A DNA stretch of 5,201 bases from Streptosporangiaceae bacterium (GTDB lineage: Bacteria > Actinomycetota > Actinomycetes > Streptosporangiales > Streptosporangiaceae). The notes under the pieces were generated by a model that saw only the letters and a list, made by a program, of their open reading frames with translations, ran no database searches and had not been told where the DNA came from. The position numbers were made by a program, and so were the translations under genes. This document shows positions 1 through 5,201 of the stretch, one piece after another (the first letter of the stretch is position 1; each line of letters begins with the position of its first letter). The DNA lies in NCBI GenBank assembly GCA_030039095.1, contig JASHQP010000604.1, positions 1 to 5,201 on the forward strand, written 5' to 3'.

Positions 1-68
1 AGATCACTGGCTACGTGGACGCGCCCGACGAGGAACTTCTCTACAACTACCTGCGGCCCTCCAGCTAG
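1..68 (+). CDS. C-terminal end of an upstream gene, probably the peptide ABC transporter substrate-binding protein (partial)
   Basis: An open frame (codons beginning at position 3) runs from the left edge to a TAG at 66-68. It encodes about 21 residues ending in YNYLRPSS. The fragment is too short to carry a domain, so its identity rests on position. It ends one base before a DppB-type permease, and in Dpp/Opp operons the family 5 solute-binding lipoprotein gene commonly sits there. The acidic, Tyr-rich, Leu-Arg-Pro ending would suit such a protein but does not prove it. The single-base gap to the next start implies co-transcription and probably translational coupling. Confidence that it is coding is good; confidence in the product is moderate. 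Confidence 0.6.
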   Translation, partial: ITGYVDAPDEELLYNYLRPSS

Positions 69-69
69 C

Positions 70-1170
70 ATGCGTGAACCGCAGGAACGGCGGGCAGGGA
101 TCGCGGCGGAGTCAGACTCTGCCGGCGGCCCTGCCCGCCAGCACAGCCGCGCGCTCCGGACCTGGCTGCGCTACCTGACGCGGCGGGTTGCCGGGATGGC
201 GATTGTGATGTTCGCCGTCGCCTCGATCACATTCTTCGTGACGCACATGCTGGGCACGCCGATCGCTTTGCTGGTGGGTAATACCGCCACCAAGGCCGCG
301 ATTCAGCAAGCCCGGCATGAGCTGTGGCTGGACCGGCCGCTGTACGTGCAGTATGTCCACTATCTCGATCAGCTCGTTCATGGCGACCTGGGCACATCCA
401 CCCACACGTTCAACCCGGTCAGCACGGACATCGGGCAGCGGCTCCCAGTCACCTTCGAGCTGGTCGCGGCCGCGATGCTACTCGCGATCGGCGCCGGGGT
501 GGCGCTCGGCGTAGTTGCCGCGGTCTCGTCGCATCGGCTGCCGAGGGTGCTCGCCCGCATGGCCGCCCAGGTCTCGATGAGCGTGCCCAGCTTCTGGGTC
601 GGTCTGGTACTGGTGTACCTGTTCTTCGTCAAGCTCAGCGTGCTCCCTGCGCCGCTCGGCCAACTCGACAACGGCATCTCGCCGCCGACCAAGATAACCG
701 GGATGATCGTGGTCGACAGCCTGCTGACGGGAGACACGGCGGCGTTCGGCTCGGCGGTGCGGCACCTGGTGCTGCCGGCCATCACCCTGTCGCTGGTCGC
801 GCTCCCCTCGATCCTCCAGATCACCTATCACACCTTCACCGAGATCCTCAAGAGCGACTACATCCGCGCCGCGCGCGCATACGGGCAGCGCCGCTGGACC
901 ATATTCCGCTACATGATGCGGAACGCGGTCCCTCCAGTGCTGACCGTCATCGCGATGTCGTTCGGCTTCCTCATGAGCGGAACCGTACTGGTCGAGGCTG
1001 TGTTCGCCTGGCCGGGCCTCGGTCTTTACGCCGTGGACTCGCTGAACAGCCAGGACTACCAGCCGATCGCCGCGCTGGTACTGCTGAGCGCCCTGATCTA
1101 TTCGGTCAGCTACCTGATCGCCGACCTGATCTCGTTTGCCGCTGATCCCAGGATTCATCTCGAAGGATGA
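70..1170 (+). CDS. dppB: DppB/OppB-type ABC transporter permease
   Basis: This is an inner-membrane permease of the binding-protein-dependent transport family and would form half of the channel with the next gene product. The protein has 366 residues. Visible membrane segments lie near residues 41-61, 128-152, 171-193, 233-255, 287-311 and 332-358. The cytoplasmic EAA loop that docks on the ATPases is at about 263-287 (DYIRAARAYG, then RNAVPP). The DppB hallmarks VFAWPGLG (311-318) and the DYQPIAALVLL segment are present. The ATG at 70 lies one base after the previous stop with no clear Shine-Dalgarno, so translation probably depends on coupling. The next in-frame start is Met43, inside the first membrane segment, so 70 is the only sensible start. 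This leaves a charged extension of about 30 residues before the usual N-terminus (LRYLTRRV). Family assignment is firm; peptide as substrate is inferred. Confidence 0.95.
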   Translation: MREPQERRAGIAAESDSAGGPARQHSRALRTWLRYLTRRVAGMAIVMFAVASITFFVTHMLGTPIALLVGNTATKAAIQQARHELWLDRPLYVQYVHYLDQLVHGDLGTSTHTFNPVSTDIGQRLPVTFELVAAAMLLAIGAGVALGVVAAVSSHRLPRVLARMAAQVSMSVPSFWVGLVLVYLFFVKLSVLPAPLGQLDNGISPPTKITGMIVVDSLLTGDTAAFGSAVRHLVLPAITLSLVALPSILQITYHTFTEILKSDYIRAARAYGQRRWTIFRYMMRNAVPPVLTVIAMSFGFLMSGTVLVEAVFAWPGLGLYAVDSLNSQDYQPIAALVLLSALIYSVSYLIADLISFAADPRIHLEG

Positions 1171-1193
1171 GGCAGCCGTGCTCGTGCCAAGCT

Positions 1194-1201
1194 GGAAGGG
1201 G
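1194..1201 (+). promoter_or_regulatory. Ribosome binding site for the dppC-type gene
   Basis: GGAAGGGG lies 8 bases before the GTG at 1210. It decides the start: in that frame a TGA occurs at 1168-1170 and no other start codon lies between it and 1210. The 39-base gap from the previous gene shows no other clear element. Confidence 0.75.
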
Positions 1202-1209
1202 AAGCCCGA

Positions 1210-2103
1210 GTGACATTTGAGCCCTACCCTGTGCTGAACCCGGCAGACGCCCTGCTGGACGGCGAGCCGGTGGCGGGCGGGGGTAGCGGGCGGCTGCGCC
1301 AGGTACGGTACTGGGCAGCCAGGCCATCGGTGATAGTCCTGGCCGTCCTGGTCATCGTCGCGATCTTCGCGCCAATCATCGCGCCCTATAGCCCGGTGAC
1401 ACCCAATCTGGCGATCAAGCTGCTGCCGCCGTCGGGTCAGCACTGGTTCGGCACCGACGCACTCGGCATGGACGTTTTCTCGCGGGTCGTGTACGCGACC
1501 AGGATCGATCTCACCGTTGCAGTCCTGTCCGTCATCATCGGCGTCATCATCGGCGCGCCGCTCGGCGCGCTCGCCTCCTACACCGGCTCCTGGCTCGATA
1601 TCGTTCTTGCCCGCCTGTCCGAGGTGCTGCAGGCGTTCCCGGTGCTCCTGTTCGCGATGCTGGTGCTGACCGCAGCTGGGAACAACCTGGTCACGCTGAC
1701 CATCCTGCTGGGCATCCTCAACGTGCCGGTGTACCTGAAGATGGTGCGCAGCGTGGCACTCCCGCTGCGGGATGCCGAATTCATCCAGGCGGCACGGCTA
1801 TCCGGGCACCGGCCCACATCGCTGATGCTCAAGCACATCCTGCCCAACACCCTGGTGCCGATCTTCTCGCAATTCTCGATCAGCGCCGCCTTTGCCGTTC
1901 AGCTCATCGCGGGGCTCAGCTTCGTAGGACTCGGTGTCCGGGTGCCGACCCCTGAATGGGGATCGATGATCCAGGAGGGAGCCAACTACATGGTGTTCGG
2001 GCAGTGGTGGCCGTCGGTCTTCCCGGGCCTCGCCCTGTTCGCGACTGCCTTCGCGCTGACGAACCTTGGCCACAACATCCGCCAGAGCGCGCTCGGGGAG
2101 TGA
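1210..2103 (+). CDS. dppC: DppC/OppC-type ABC transporter permease
   Basis: This is the second channel-forming permease and is expected to pair with the DppB-type protein in the cytoplasmic membrane. The 297-residue length is normal for DppC. A short hydrophilic, Gly-rich N-terminus (to about residue 38) precedes the first membrane segment (39-59). Next comes the family signature HWFGTDALGMDVFSRVVY (78-95), then further hydrophobic segments near 101-125, 141-157, 159-178, 221-243 and 265-287. The EAA loop is at about 189-213 (EFIQAARLSGH, then LPN). The C-terminal DppC motif LSFVGLGV...PTPEWG is at 236-251. The start is a GTG supported by the GGAAGGGG site upstream. The stop lies 2 bases before the next gene's start, and the last codons carry that gene's ribosome binding site. 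Nothing is missing or broken. Confidence 0.95.
   Translation: MTFEPYPVLNPADALLDGEPVAGGGSGRLRQVRYWAARPSVIVLAVLVIVAIFAPIIAPYSPVTPNLAIKLLPPSGQHWFGTDALGMDVFSRVVYATRIDLTVAVLSVIIGVIIGAPLGALASYTGSWLDIVLARLSEVLQAFPVLLFAMLVLTAAGNNLVTLTILLGILNVPVYLKMVRSVALPLRDAEFIQAARLSGHRPTSLMLKHILPNTLVPIFSQFSISAAFAVQLIAGLSFVGLGVRVPTPEWGSMIQEGANYMVFGQWWPSVFPGLALFATAFALTNLGHNIRQSALGE
2095..2100 (+). promoter_or_regulatory. Ribosome binding site for the dppD-type gene, inside the end of dppC
   Basis: GGGGAG sits 5 bases before the GTG at 2106 and overlaps the final codons of the dppC-type gene. It supports GTG 2106 over an upstream in-frame ATG at 1956, which would overlap dppC by nearly 150 bases. Confidence 0.7.
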
Positions 2104-2105
2104 CG

Positions 2106-3086
2106 GTGCCGGAATCCGTAACGCCAGGACCGAAGGCGGCCGATCTCGCCGTTTTTGATCTTGCAGTCGACATCGGCTCCGACCAGGGTCTGGTGCACGC
2201 GGTGCGCGGTGTCAGCTTCGAGGTCCCGGCCGGCTCTCGCATAGGCGTGGTCGGGGAGAGCGGCTCGGGCAAGTCGATGACTGCTTACGCGATCCTGCGC
2301 GTGCTGCCGCGCACCGGGAGAATCGTGGGCGGCCGGGTGGAAGTCGGCGGCAGGGAACTGACAGGGCTGCCGGAAAAGGACATGAACCGGGTGCGCGGCC
2401 GGGTGATCAGTCTGGTGTTCCAGAACGCCAAGGCAGCACTCAACCCCGTGTTCCCAGTAGGGGCCCAGATCGCCAGCGCCTACCGGGCGCACTATCCCGC
2501 CTCCAGGCGGGAGGCACGCGAACGCGCGGTGGACATGCTGGCTCGAATGGGCATCGCTAACCCGCTGCAGCGGGCGTCTGCGTTCCCGCACGAGTTCAGT
2601 GGCGGGATGGCGCAGCGAGTGATGATCGCCATGGCTCTGATCTGCGAGCCGTCTGTACTGCTCGCGGACGAGCCCACGACGGGCCTGGACCTGACCATCC
2701 AGGCGCAGGTGCTCGACGTAATCGATGCGCGGGTGCACGAGTTCGAGACCAGCCTGGTGATGATCTCGCACGACCTTGCCGTTGTGCGGAGCATGTGCAC
2801 GGATGTGGTCGTCATGTACGCGGGCGAAGTCGCCGAGTCCGGGCCGCTCTCGGTGGTGCTCTCGCAACCCGCGCACCCCTACACGCAGGGACTAGTCGCG
2901 GCGTACGAAGCCGCCGACCGGCCGGTCTACATCGCCGGGCGGGTGCCCTCGCTCACCCGGGTGTTCAGGGGCTGCTCGTTCACCGACCGGTGCCCCATGG
3001 CCGCCGCCATCTGTCGTGAGCGCAAGCCCGAGCTTCGGGAACTGGCCAGCGGGCGGCGCGTGGCCTGTCATCTGGTGCAGGAGTAG
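2106..3086 (+). CDS. dppD: DppD/OppD-type ABC transporter ATP-binding protein
   Basis: This cytoplasmic ATPase would power import as a heterodimer with the DppF-type protein. With the GTG start at 2106 it has 326 residues, a usual DppD length. Visible motifs are Walker A GESGSGKS (50-57), the Q-loop VFQNAKAALNP with Q106, the ABC signature FSGGMAQRV (164-172), Walker B VLLADEP with catalytic E189, the D-loop TTGLD (191-195) and the H-loop MISHD with H222. The C-terminal oligopeptide domain has the HPYT motif (257-260) and four cysteines, C290, C296, C303 and C321 (CX5CX6CX17C). The signature begins with Phe rather than the usual Leu, and the Q-loop is followed by NAKAALNP rather than the common EPMTSLNP. 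Both are mild departures, and all catalytic residues are kept. It lies 2 bases after dppC and 2 bases before the dppF-type gene. Confidence 0.94.
   Translation: MPESVTPGPKAADLAVFDLAVDIGSDQGLVHAVRGVSFEVPAGSRIGVVGESGSGKSMTAYAILRVLPRTGRIVGGRVEVGGRELTGLPEKDMNRVRGRVISLVFQNAKAALNPVFPVGAQIASAYRAHYPASRREARERAVDMLARMGIANPLQRASAFPHEFSGGMAQRVMIAMALICEPSVLLADEPTTGLDLTIQAQVLDVIDARVHEFETSLVMISHDLAVVRSMCTDVVVMYAGEVAESGPLSVVLSQPAHPYTQGLVAAYEAADRPVYIAGRVPSLTRVFRGCSFTDRCPMAAAICRERKPELRELASGRRVACHLVQE
2495..2512 (+). other. GC-rich perfect stem-loop inside the dppD-type gene
   Basis: TCCCGCC (2495-2501) and GGCGGGA (2506-2512) form a perfect 7-bp stem around a TCCA loop. It falls in codons for the weakly conserved stretch after the Q-loop (around HYPASRRE), where synonymous choice is free. 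There is no T-tract, so it is not a normal terminator. It may be chance in GC-rich DNA. Confidence 0.4.
3079..3083 (+). promoter_or_regulatory. Ribosome binding site for the dppF-type gene, inside the end of dppD
   Basis: AGGAG lies 5 bases before ATG 3089 and overlaps the last codons of the dppD-type gene, which fits coupled translation. A second in-frame ATG at 3116 also has an AGGAAG upstream, so the first nine residues are less certain than the rest. Confidence 0.7.
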
Positions 3087-3088
3087 CG

Positions 3089-4081
3089 ATGTCCGATGAC
3101 CAGGAAGCAGCCGCCATGGCAGCAGCGGATCCTGCACTACTCGCCGCGACCGGGGTCAAAAAGGCCTACCGGGGCCGCGGCTTGCGCGCGCAGCAGGCAG
3201 TCGTGGCGCTCAACGGGGTAACGATCGCGCTCGAGCCGGCCCAGACCACGGCGGTCGTCGGCGAGAGCGGATGCGGGAAGTCGACGCTGGCACGGCTGCT
3301 GGTCGGCCTGGACGAGCCGGATGAAGGCGACGTCTGCTTTCGTGGCAGGCCGCTCGCCAGGCTCGACAAGCGCGGGGAGGTCGAGTATCGCAGGGCGGTG
3401 CAGATGCTGTTCCAGCATCCGCAGCAGGCACTCAATCCGATGCTCTCCGTGGGCGCCTCGGTTCGTGATGCGCTGCGGCTGCGCGACGACCTTCCGCGAG
3501 GGCAGCGGCATGACCGGGCGTCCGAGCTGATGTCGCTGGTCGGCCTGGACCCAGCTCTGATGCCAAGGAAACGAGGCGAGCTGAGCGGCGGCGAACTGCA
3601 GCGCGTCGCCCTGGCCCGCGCCCTGGCTAGTGACCCGGAGCTGCTGATCCTGGACGAGCCCACGTCAGCCCTGGACGCCTCGGTCCGCGGGCAGGTCGTG
3701 GAGCTGCTGCTCCGGCTGCAGGCCGAGGCGGGCCTCGGCTACCTGCTGATCACGCACGACATGCGGCTGGTCAAGATGATGGCCAGCCGCGTCGCGATCA
3801 TGTACCTCGGGGACGTGGTCGAGGAGGGCACGGTCGGCGACGTGCTGACCACGCCGCTGCATCCGTACACCCGCTCGCTCATCGATGCAGCGACGCTCGA
3901 CCCCGACGGCAAAGAACGCTCGGTCATCCGGGGTGAGGTCTTCGAGATCTCGGCCGACTATGTCGGCTGCCGGTTTGTGAGCAGATGCAACTTCGCCAAG
4001 GAACGGTGTCAAGAGCCGCAGCAGCGGCGTGAGGTGCGGGAGGGCCAGTACGCCCGGTGCTGGCGGGCCGGGCAGATCTAG
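3089..4081 (+). CDS. dppF: DppF/OppF-type ABC transporter ATP-binding protein
   Basis: This is the second cytoplasmic ATPase of the importer, partner of the DppD-type protein. It has 330 residues, normal for DppF. An Ala-rich N-terminus (to about 20) leads into the ABC domain. Motifs are Walker A GESGCGKS (58-65), the Q-loop MLFQHPQQALNP with Q109, the canonical signature LSGGELQRV (165-173), Walker B LLILDEP with catalytic E190, the D-loop TSALD (192-196) and the H-loop ITHD with H223. The oligopeptide C-terminal domain follows, with HPYT (258-261) and four cysteines, C294, C300, C307 and C324 (CX5CX6CX16C). With canonical motifs here and E189 in the partner, both ATP sites look able to hydrolyse. 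The start is ATG 3089 with AGGAG upstream; Met10 (3116) is the alternative. A 58-base gap separates it from the amidohydrolase gene. Confidence 0.95.
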   Translation: MSDDQEAAAMAAADPALLAATGVKKAYRGRGLRAQQAVVALNGVTIALEPAQTTAVVGESGCGKSTLARLLVGLDEPDEGDVCFRGRPLARLDKRGEVEYRRAVQMLFQHPQQALNPMLSVGASVRDALRLRDDLPRGQRHDRASELMSLVGLDPALMPRKRGELSGGELQRVALARALASDPELLILDEPTSALDASVRGQVVELLLRLQAEAGLGYLLITHDMRLVKMMASRVAIMYLGDVVEEGTVGDVLTTPLHPYTRSLIDAATLDPDGKERSVIRGEVFEISADYVGCRFVSRCNFAKERCQEPQQRREVREGQYARCWRAGQI

Positions 4082-4096
4082 TGGCCAGGCGCCACT
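4080..4096 (+). other. Hairpin overlapping the dppF stop codon, possible attenuator or mRNA processing site
   Basis: AGTGGC (4080-4085) and GCCACT (4091-4096) are perfect inverted repeats around a 5-base CAGGC loop. The stem includes the last two bases of the dppF stop codon and starts the longest intergenic gap before the next gene. No run of T follows, so a strong intrinsic terminator is unlikely. It could weaken read-through or stabilise the transporter mRNA, or be chance. No convincing promoter is visible in the rest of the gap. Confidence 0.4.
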
Positions 4097-4129
4097 GTGA
4101 ATAGCGCAAGCGGAGCACGAAGTGACGGC

Positions 4130-4135
4130 AGGAGG
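4130..4135 (+). promoter_or_regulatory. Strong ribosome binding site for the amidohydrolase gene
   Basis: A consensus AGGAGG ends 4 bases before ATG 4140. It is the best Shine-Dalgarno match in the window and suggests the enzyme is translated efficiently on its own rather than only by coupling. It favours ATG 4140 over an in-frame GTG at 4122, which has a weaker GGAG at 4112-4115. Confidence 0.75.
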
Positions 4136-4139
4136 GCAA

Positions 4140-5201
4140 ATGCTGACTGAGGTGAGGGCTGACAGGCTGGTCGCGGACACCGCCGAGGCGCCGATACCCG
4201 ACGGTGCGGTCATCTACAGCGGAGACCGCATCGTCTACGCGGGCACGGTCGGCGAAGCCCCTGGCGACCTGCGCCCGGACCGGGTGATCCGGTGCCGGGG
4301 CTGCACGCTGCTGCCCGGCCTGATCGACTCGCACGTCCACATCACCACGAACACCGCGCGCAAGCCCTCGGCTCACGAGGCGATGGGCCTGCAGGCCCAG
4401 GCGCTGGCCGATGTGCCCAACGCGGTGCTGGCGGGCGTAGCGAACCTAGCCTCCGACGTCCGCAGCGGCGTCACCACCATGCGGCTGCTCGGCGACCCGC
4501 CCGGGATCGACTTCGCGTTCCGGCAGGCGATCGACAGCGGCCGGATCGACGGGCCGTCGCTGCTCACCTGCGCCCGCCCCCTGCGCCCGTCACACGGGAC
4601 CGCCTCGTTCCTCGCAGACGCCGTCGACGGCCCCGACGCGATGCGCGTCGCCGTGCGGCAGAACTACTACGCCGGCGCGTCCTGGATCAAGCTGTTCGTC
4701 TCGAACGTGATGAACGGCCCGCGCTATGTCGACTACCTGCAGGGTGACCTTACCGGCGCGCCTGCGTACTCGAAGGCAGAGATCGCCGCGGCGATCGAGG
4801 AAGCACACGGCCTAGGCATCAAGGTCGCGGCGCACGCGATCGGCGGGCCCGCGATGCGCTGGGCTATGGAGCTCGGTGTGGACAGCGTCGAGCATGCGAA
4901 CCTGCTCGAGGACATCGACCTCGAGTACTTCACCAGGTACGGCACCACGCTAAGCGACCCGAACCTGCAGCTCTTCTTCGACGACGAGACGGGCTTCGCG
5001 GTCAAGCCCGACTACGGCGAGGAATGGTGGAAGGAAAAGGTCATCGACGCGACTGACCGGACCCGCCGCTTCGTCCCCGAGCTGATCCGGGCAGGCGTCA
5101 ACATCTGCCTGGCCGTGGACAGCAATCACTCGTTCCTGTGGAAGGAGATCGAGCACTTCGCCGCGCTCGGCGCGTCCGAGTCCGAGGCGCTGCAGGCGGT
5201 C
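4140..5201 (+). CDS. Metal-dependent amidohydrolase, imidazolonepropionase/prolidase-like (partial, 3' end outside window)
   Basis: This is a predicted cytoplasmic hydrolase of the amidohydrolase superfamily, in the group containing imidazolonepropionase and Xaa-Pro or Xaa-Arg/Lys dipeptidases. The first 354 residues are present; the family is usually somewhat over 400, so roughly the last 50-80 are off the edge. A small N-terminal beta region (about 1-57) leads into the barrel. Metal-ligand candidates appear in the expected order: H65 and H67 in PGLIDSHVHI, K184 in SWIKLFVS (the bridging lysine, often carboxylated), H232 in VAAHAIGG, H252 in SVEHANLL, and D327 in LAVDSNH. The SHGTASF stretch near 151-157 matches the loop usually written GGHG. 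Differences from common relatives are RLLG instead of RDLG (115-118) and AVDS instead of GTDS (325-328). No signal peptide is visible. Its place after a peptide-type importer suggests it cleaves the imported substrate, which is not identified. Confidence 0.9.
   Translation, partial: MLTEVRADRLVADTAEAPIPDGAVIYSGDRIVYAGTVGEAPGDLRPDRVIRCRGCTLLPGLIDSHVHITTNTARKPSAHEAMGLQAQALADVPNAVLAGVANLASDVRSGVTTMRLLGDPPGIDFAFRQAIDSGRIDGPSLLTCARPLRPSHGTASFLADAVDGPDAMRVAVRQNYYAGASWIKLFVSNVMNGPRYVDYLQGDLTGAPAYSKAEIAAAIEEAHGLGIKVAAHAIGGPAMRWAMELGVDSVEHANLLEDIDLEYFTRYGTTLSDPNLQLFFDDETGFAVKPDYGEEWWKEKVIDATDRTRRFVPELIRAGVNICLAVDSNHSFLWKEIEHFAALGASESEALQAV

Noticed and set aside
324..1145. 273-codon + strand frame inside dppB
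   Set aside because: It is an out-of-frame shadow with Arg/Ala/Gly/Pro-rich sequence and no motif. The dppB frame has continuous membrane segments and the EAA loop.
478..1443. Long minus-strand open frame opposite dppB and the start of dppC
   Set aside because: The translation is rich in Arg, Gln, Asp and His without domains. It spans two real genes and reflects GC-biased codon positions.
1552..1574. GGCGCGCC palindrome and neighbouring GGCGCGC repeat in dppC
   Set aside because: It encodes ordinary Gly-Ala-Pro-Leu-Gly-Ala residues of a membrane segment and is expected from GC-rich codons.
1956..2105. Upstream in-frame ATG at 1956 as the start of the dppD-type gene
   Set aside because: It would overlap the dppC coding sequence by 148 bases and add 50 residues with no family match. 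GTG 2106 has GGGGAG at good spacing and gives a normal DppD length.
1986..2876. Long minus-strand open frame opposite dppD
   Set aside because: It is rich in Arg and His, shows no recognisable motif, and lies opposite the conserved ATPase motifs of the + strand gene.
4122..4139. In-frame GTG at 4122 as an alternative amidohydrolase start
   Set aside because: It is possible (GGAG at 4112-4115), but the consensus AGGAGG at 4130-4135 points to ATG 4140, and the six extra residues carry no signal.
4097..4150. 17-codon GTG-initiated ORF in the gap before the amidohydrolase
   Set aside because: It has no good ribosome binding site, overlaps the start of the real gene, and its sequence is uninformative; it is likely chance.
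3665..4213. Minus-strand open frame opposite the end of dppF, the gap and the amidohydrolase start
   Set aside because: No domain or ribosome binding site is evident, and it would cross two well-supported + strand genes.
4566..4588. Short direct repeat CTGCGCCCG in the amidohydrolase gene
   Set aside because: There are only two copies of nine bases in GC-rich coding sequence, with no sign of an array or a regulatory role.
4292..4747. 151-codon + strand frame inside the amidohydrolase gene
   Set aside because: It is extremely Arg-rich and lies in another frame across the metal-binding HxH and lysine motifs of the real gene.

Overview
The window is GC-rich, with G or C favoured at third codon positions and two GTG starts among the five genes whose start is visible. 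It looks like chromosomal DNA of an actinomycete. The genus cannot be named from the sequence, and occasional ATA and CTA codons argue mildly against the most GC-extreme Streptomyces. All genes are on the + strand and tightly packed, as in one operon. No mobile element, CRISPR array, tRNA or rRNA was seen.

Layout: (1) 1-68, the 3' end of an upstream gene, probably the extracytoplasmic substrate-binding protein of the transporter. (2) 70-1170, a DppB/OppB-type permease. (3) 1210-2103, a DppC/OppC-type permease. (4) 2106-3086, a DppD/OppD-type ATPase. (5) 3089-4081, a DppF/OppF-type ATPase. (6) 4140-5201, the first 354 codons of a metal-dependent amidohydrolase of the imidazolonepropionase/prolidase-like group, which runs off the right edge. 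Gaps between genes are 1, 39, 2, 2 and 58 nt. The largest gap, before the amidohydrolase, holds a small hairpin touching the dppF stop codon and then a strong AGGAGG ribosome binding site.

How the genes work together: the binding protein captures a peptide-like solute outside the membrane. DppB and DppC form the channel, and DppD and DppF hydrolyse ATP to drive import. The amidohydrolase keeps all visible metal ligands (HxH, Lys, His, His, Asp) and probably cleaves an amide or peptide bond of the imported compound in the cytoplasm. The substrate cannot be read from the sequence. Because the family names dpp and opp are assigned by similarity, 'peptide' is itself an inference.

This is mostly an ordinary uptake-plus-hydrolysis operon. 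The points most worth a second look are the transporter-hydrolase pairing with a somewhat divergent active-site neighbourhood, the four-cysteine C-terminal motifs in both ATPases, and two compact hairpins.
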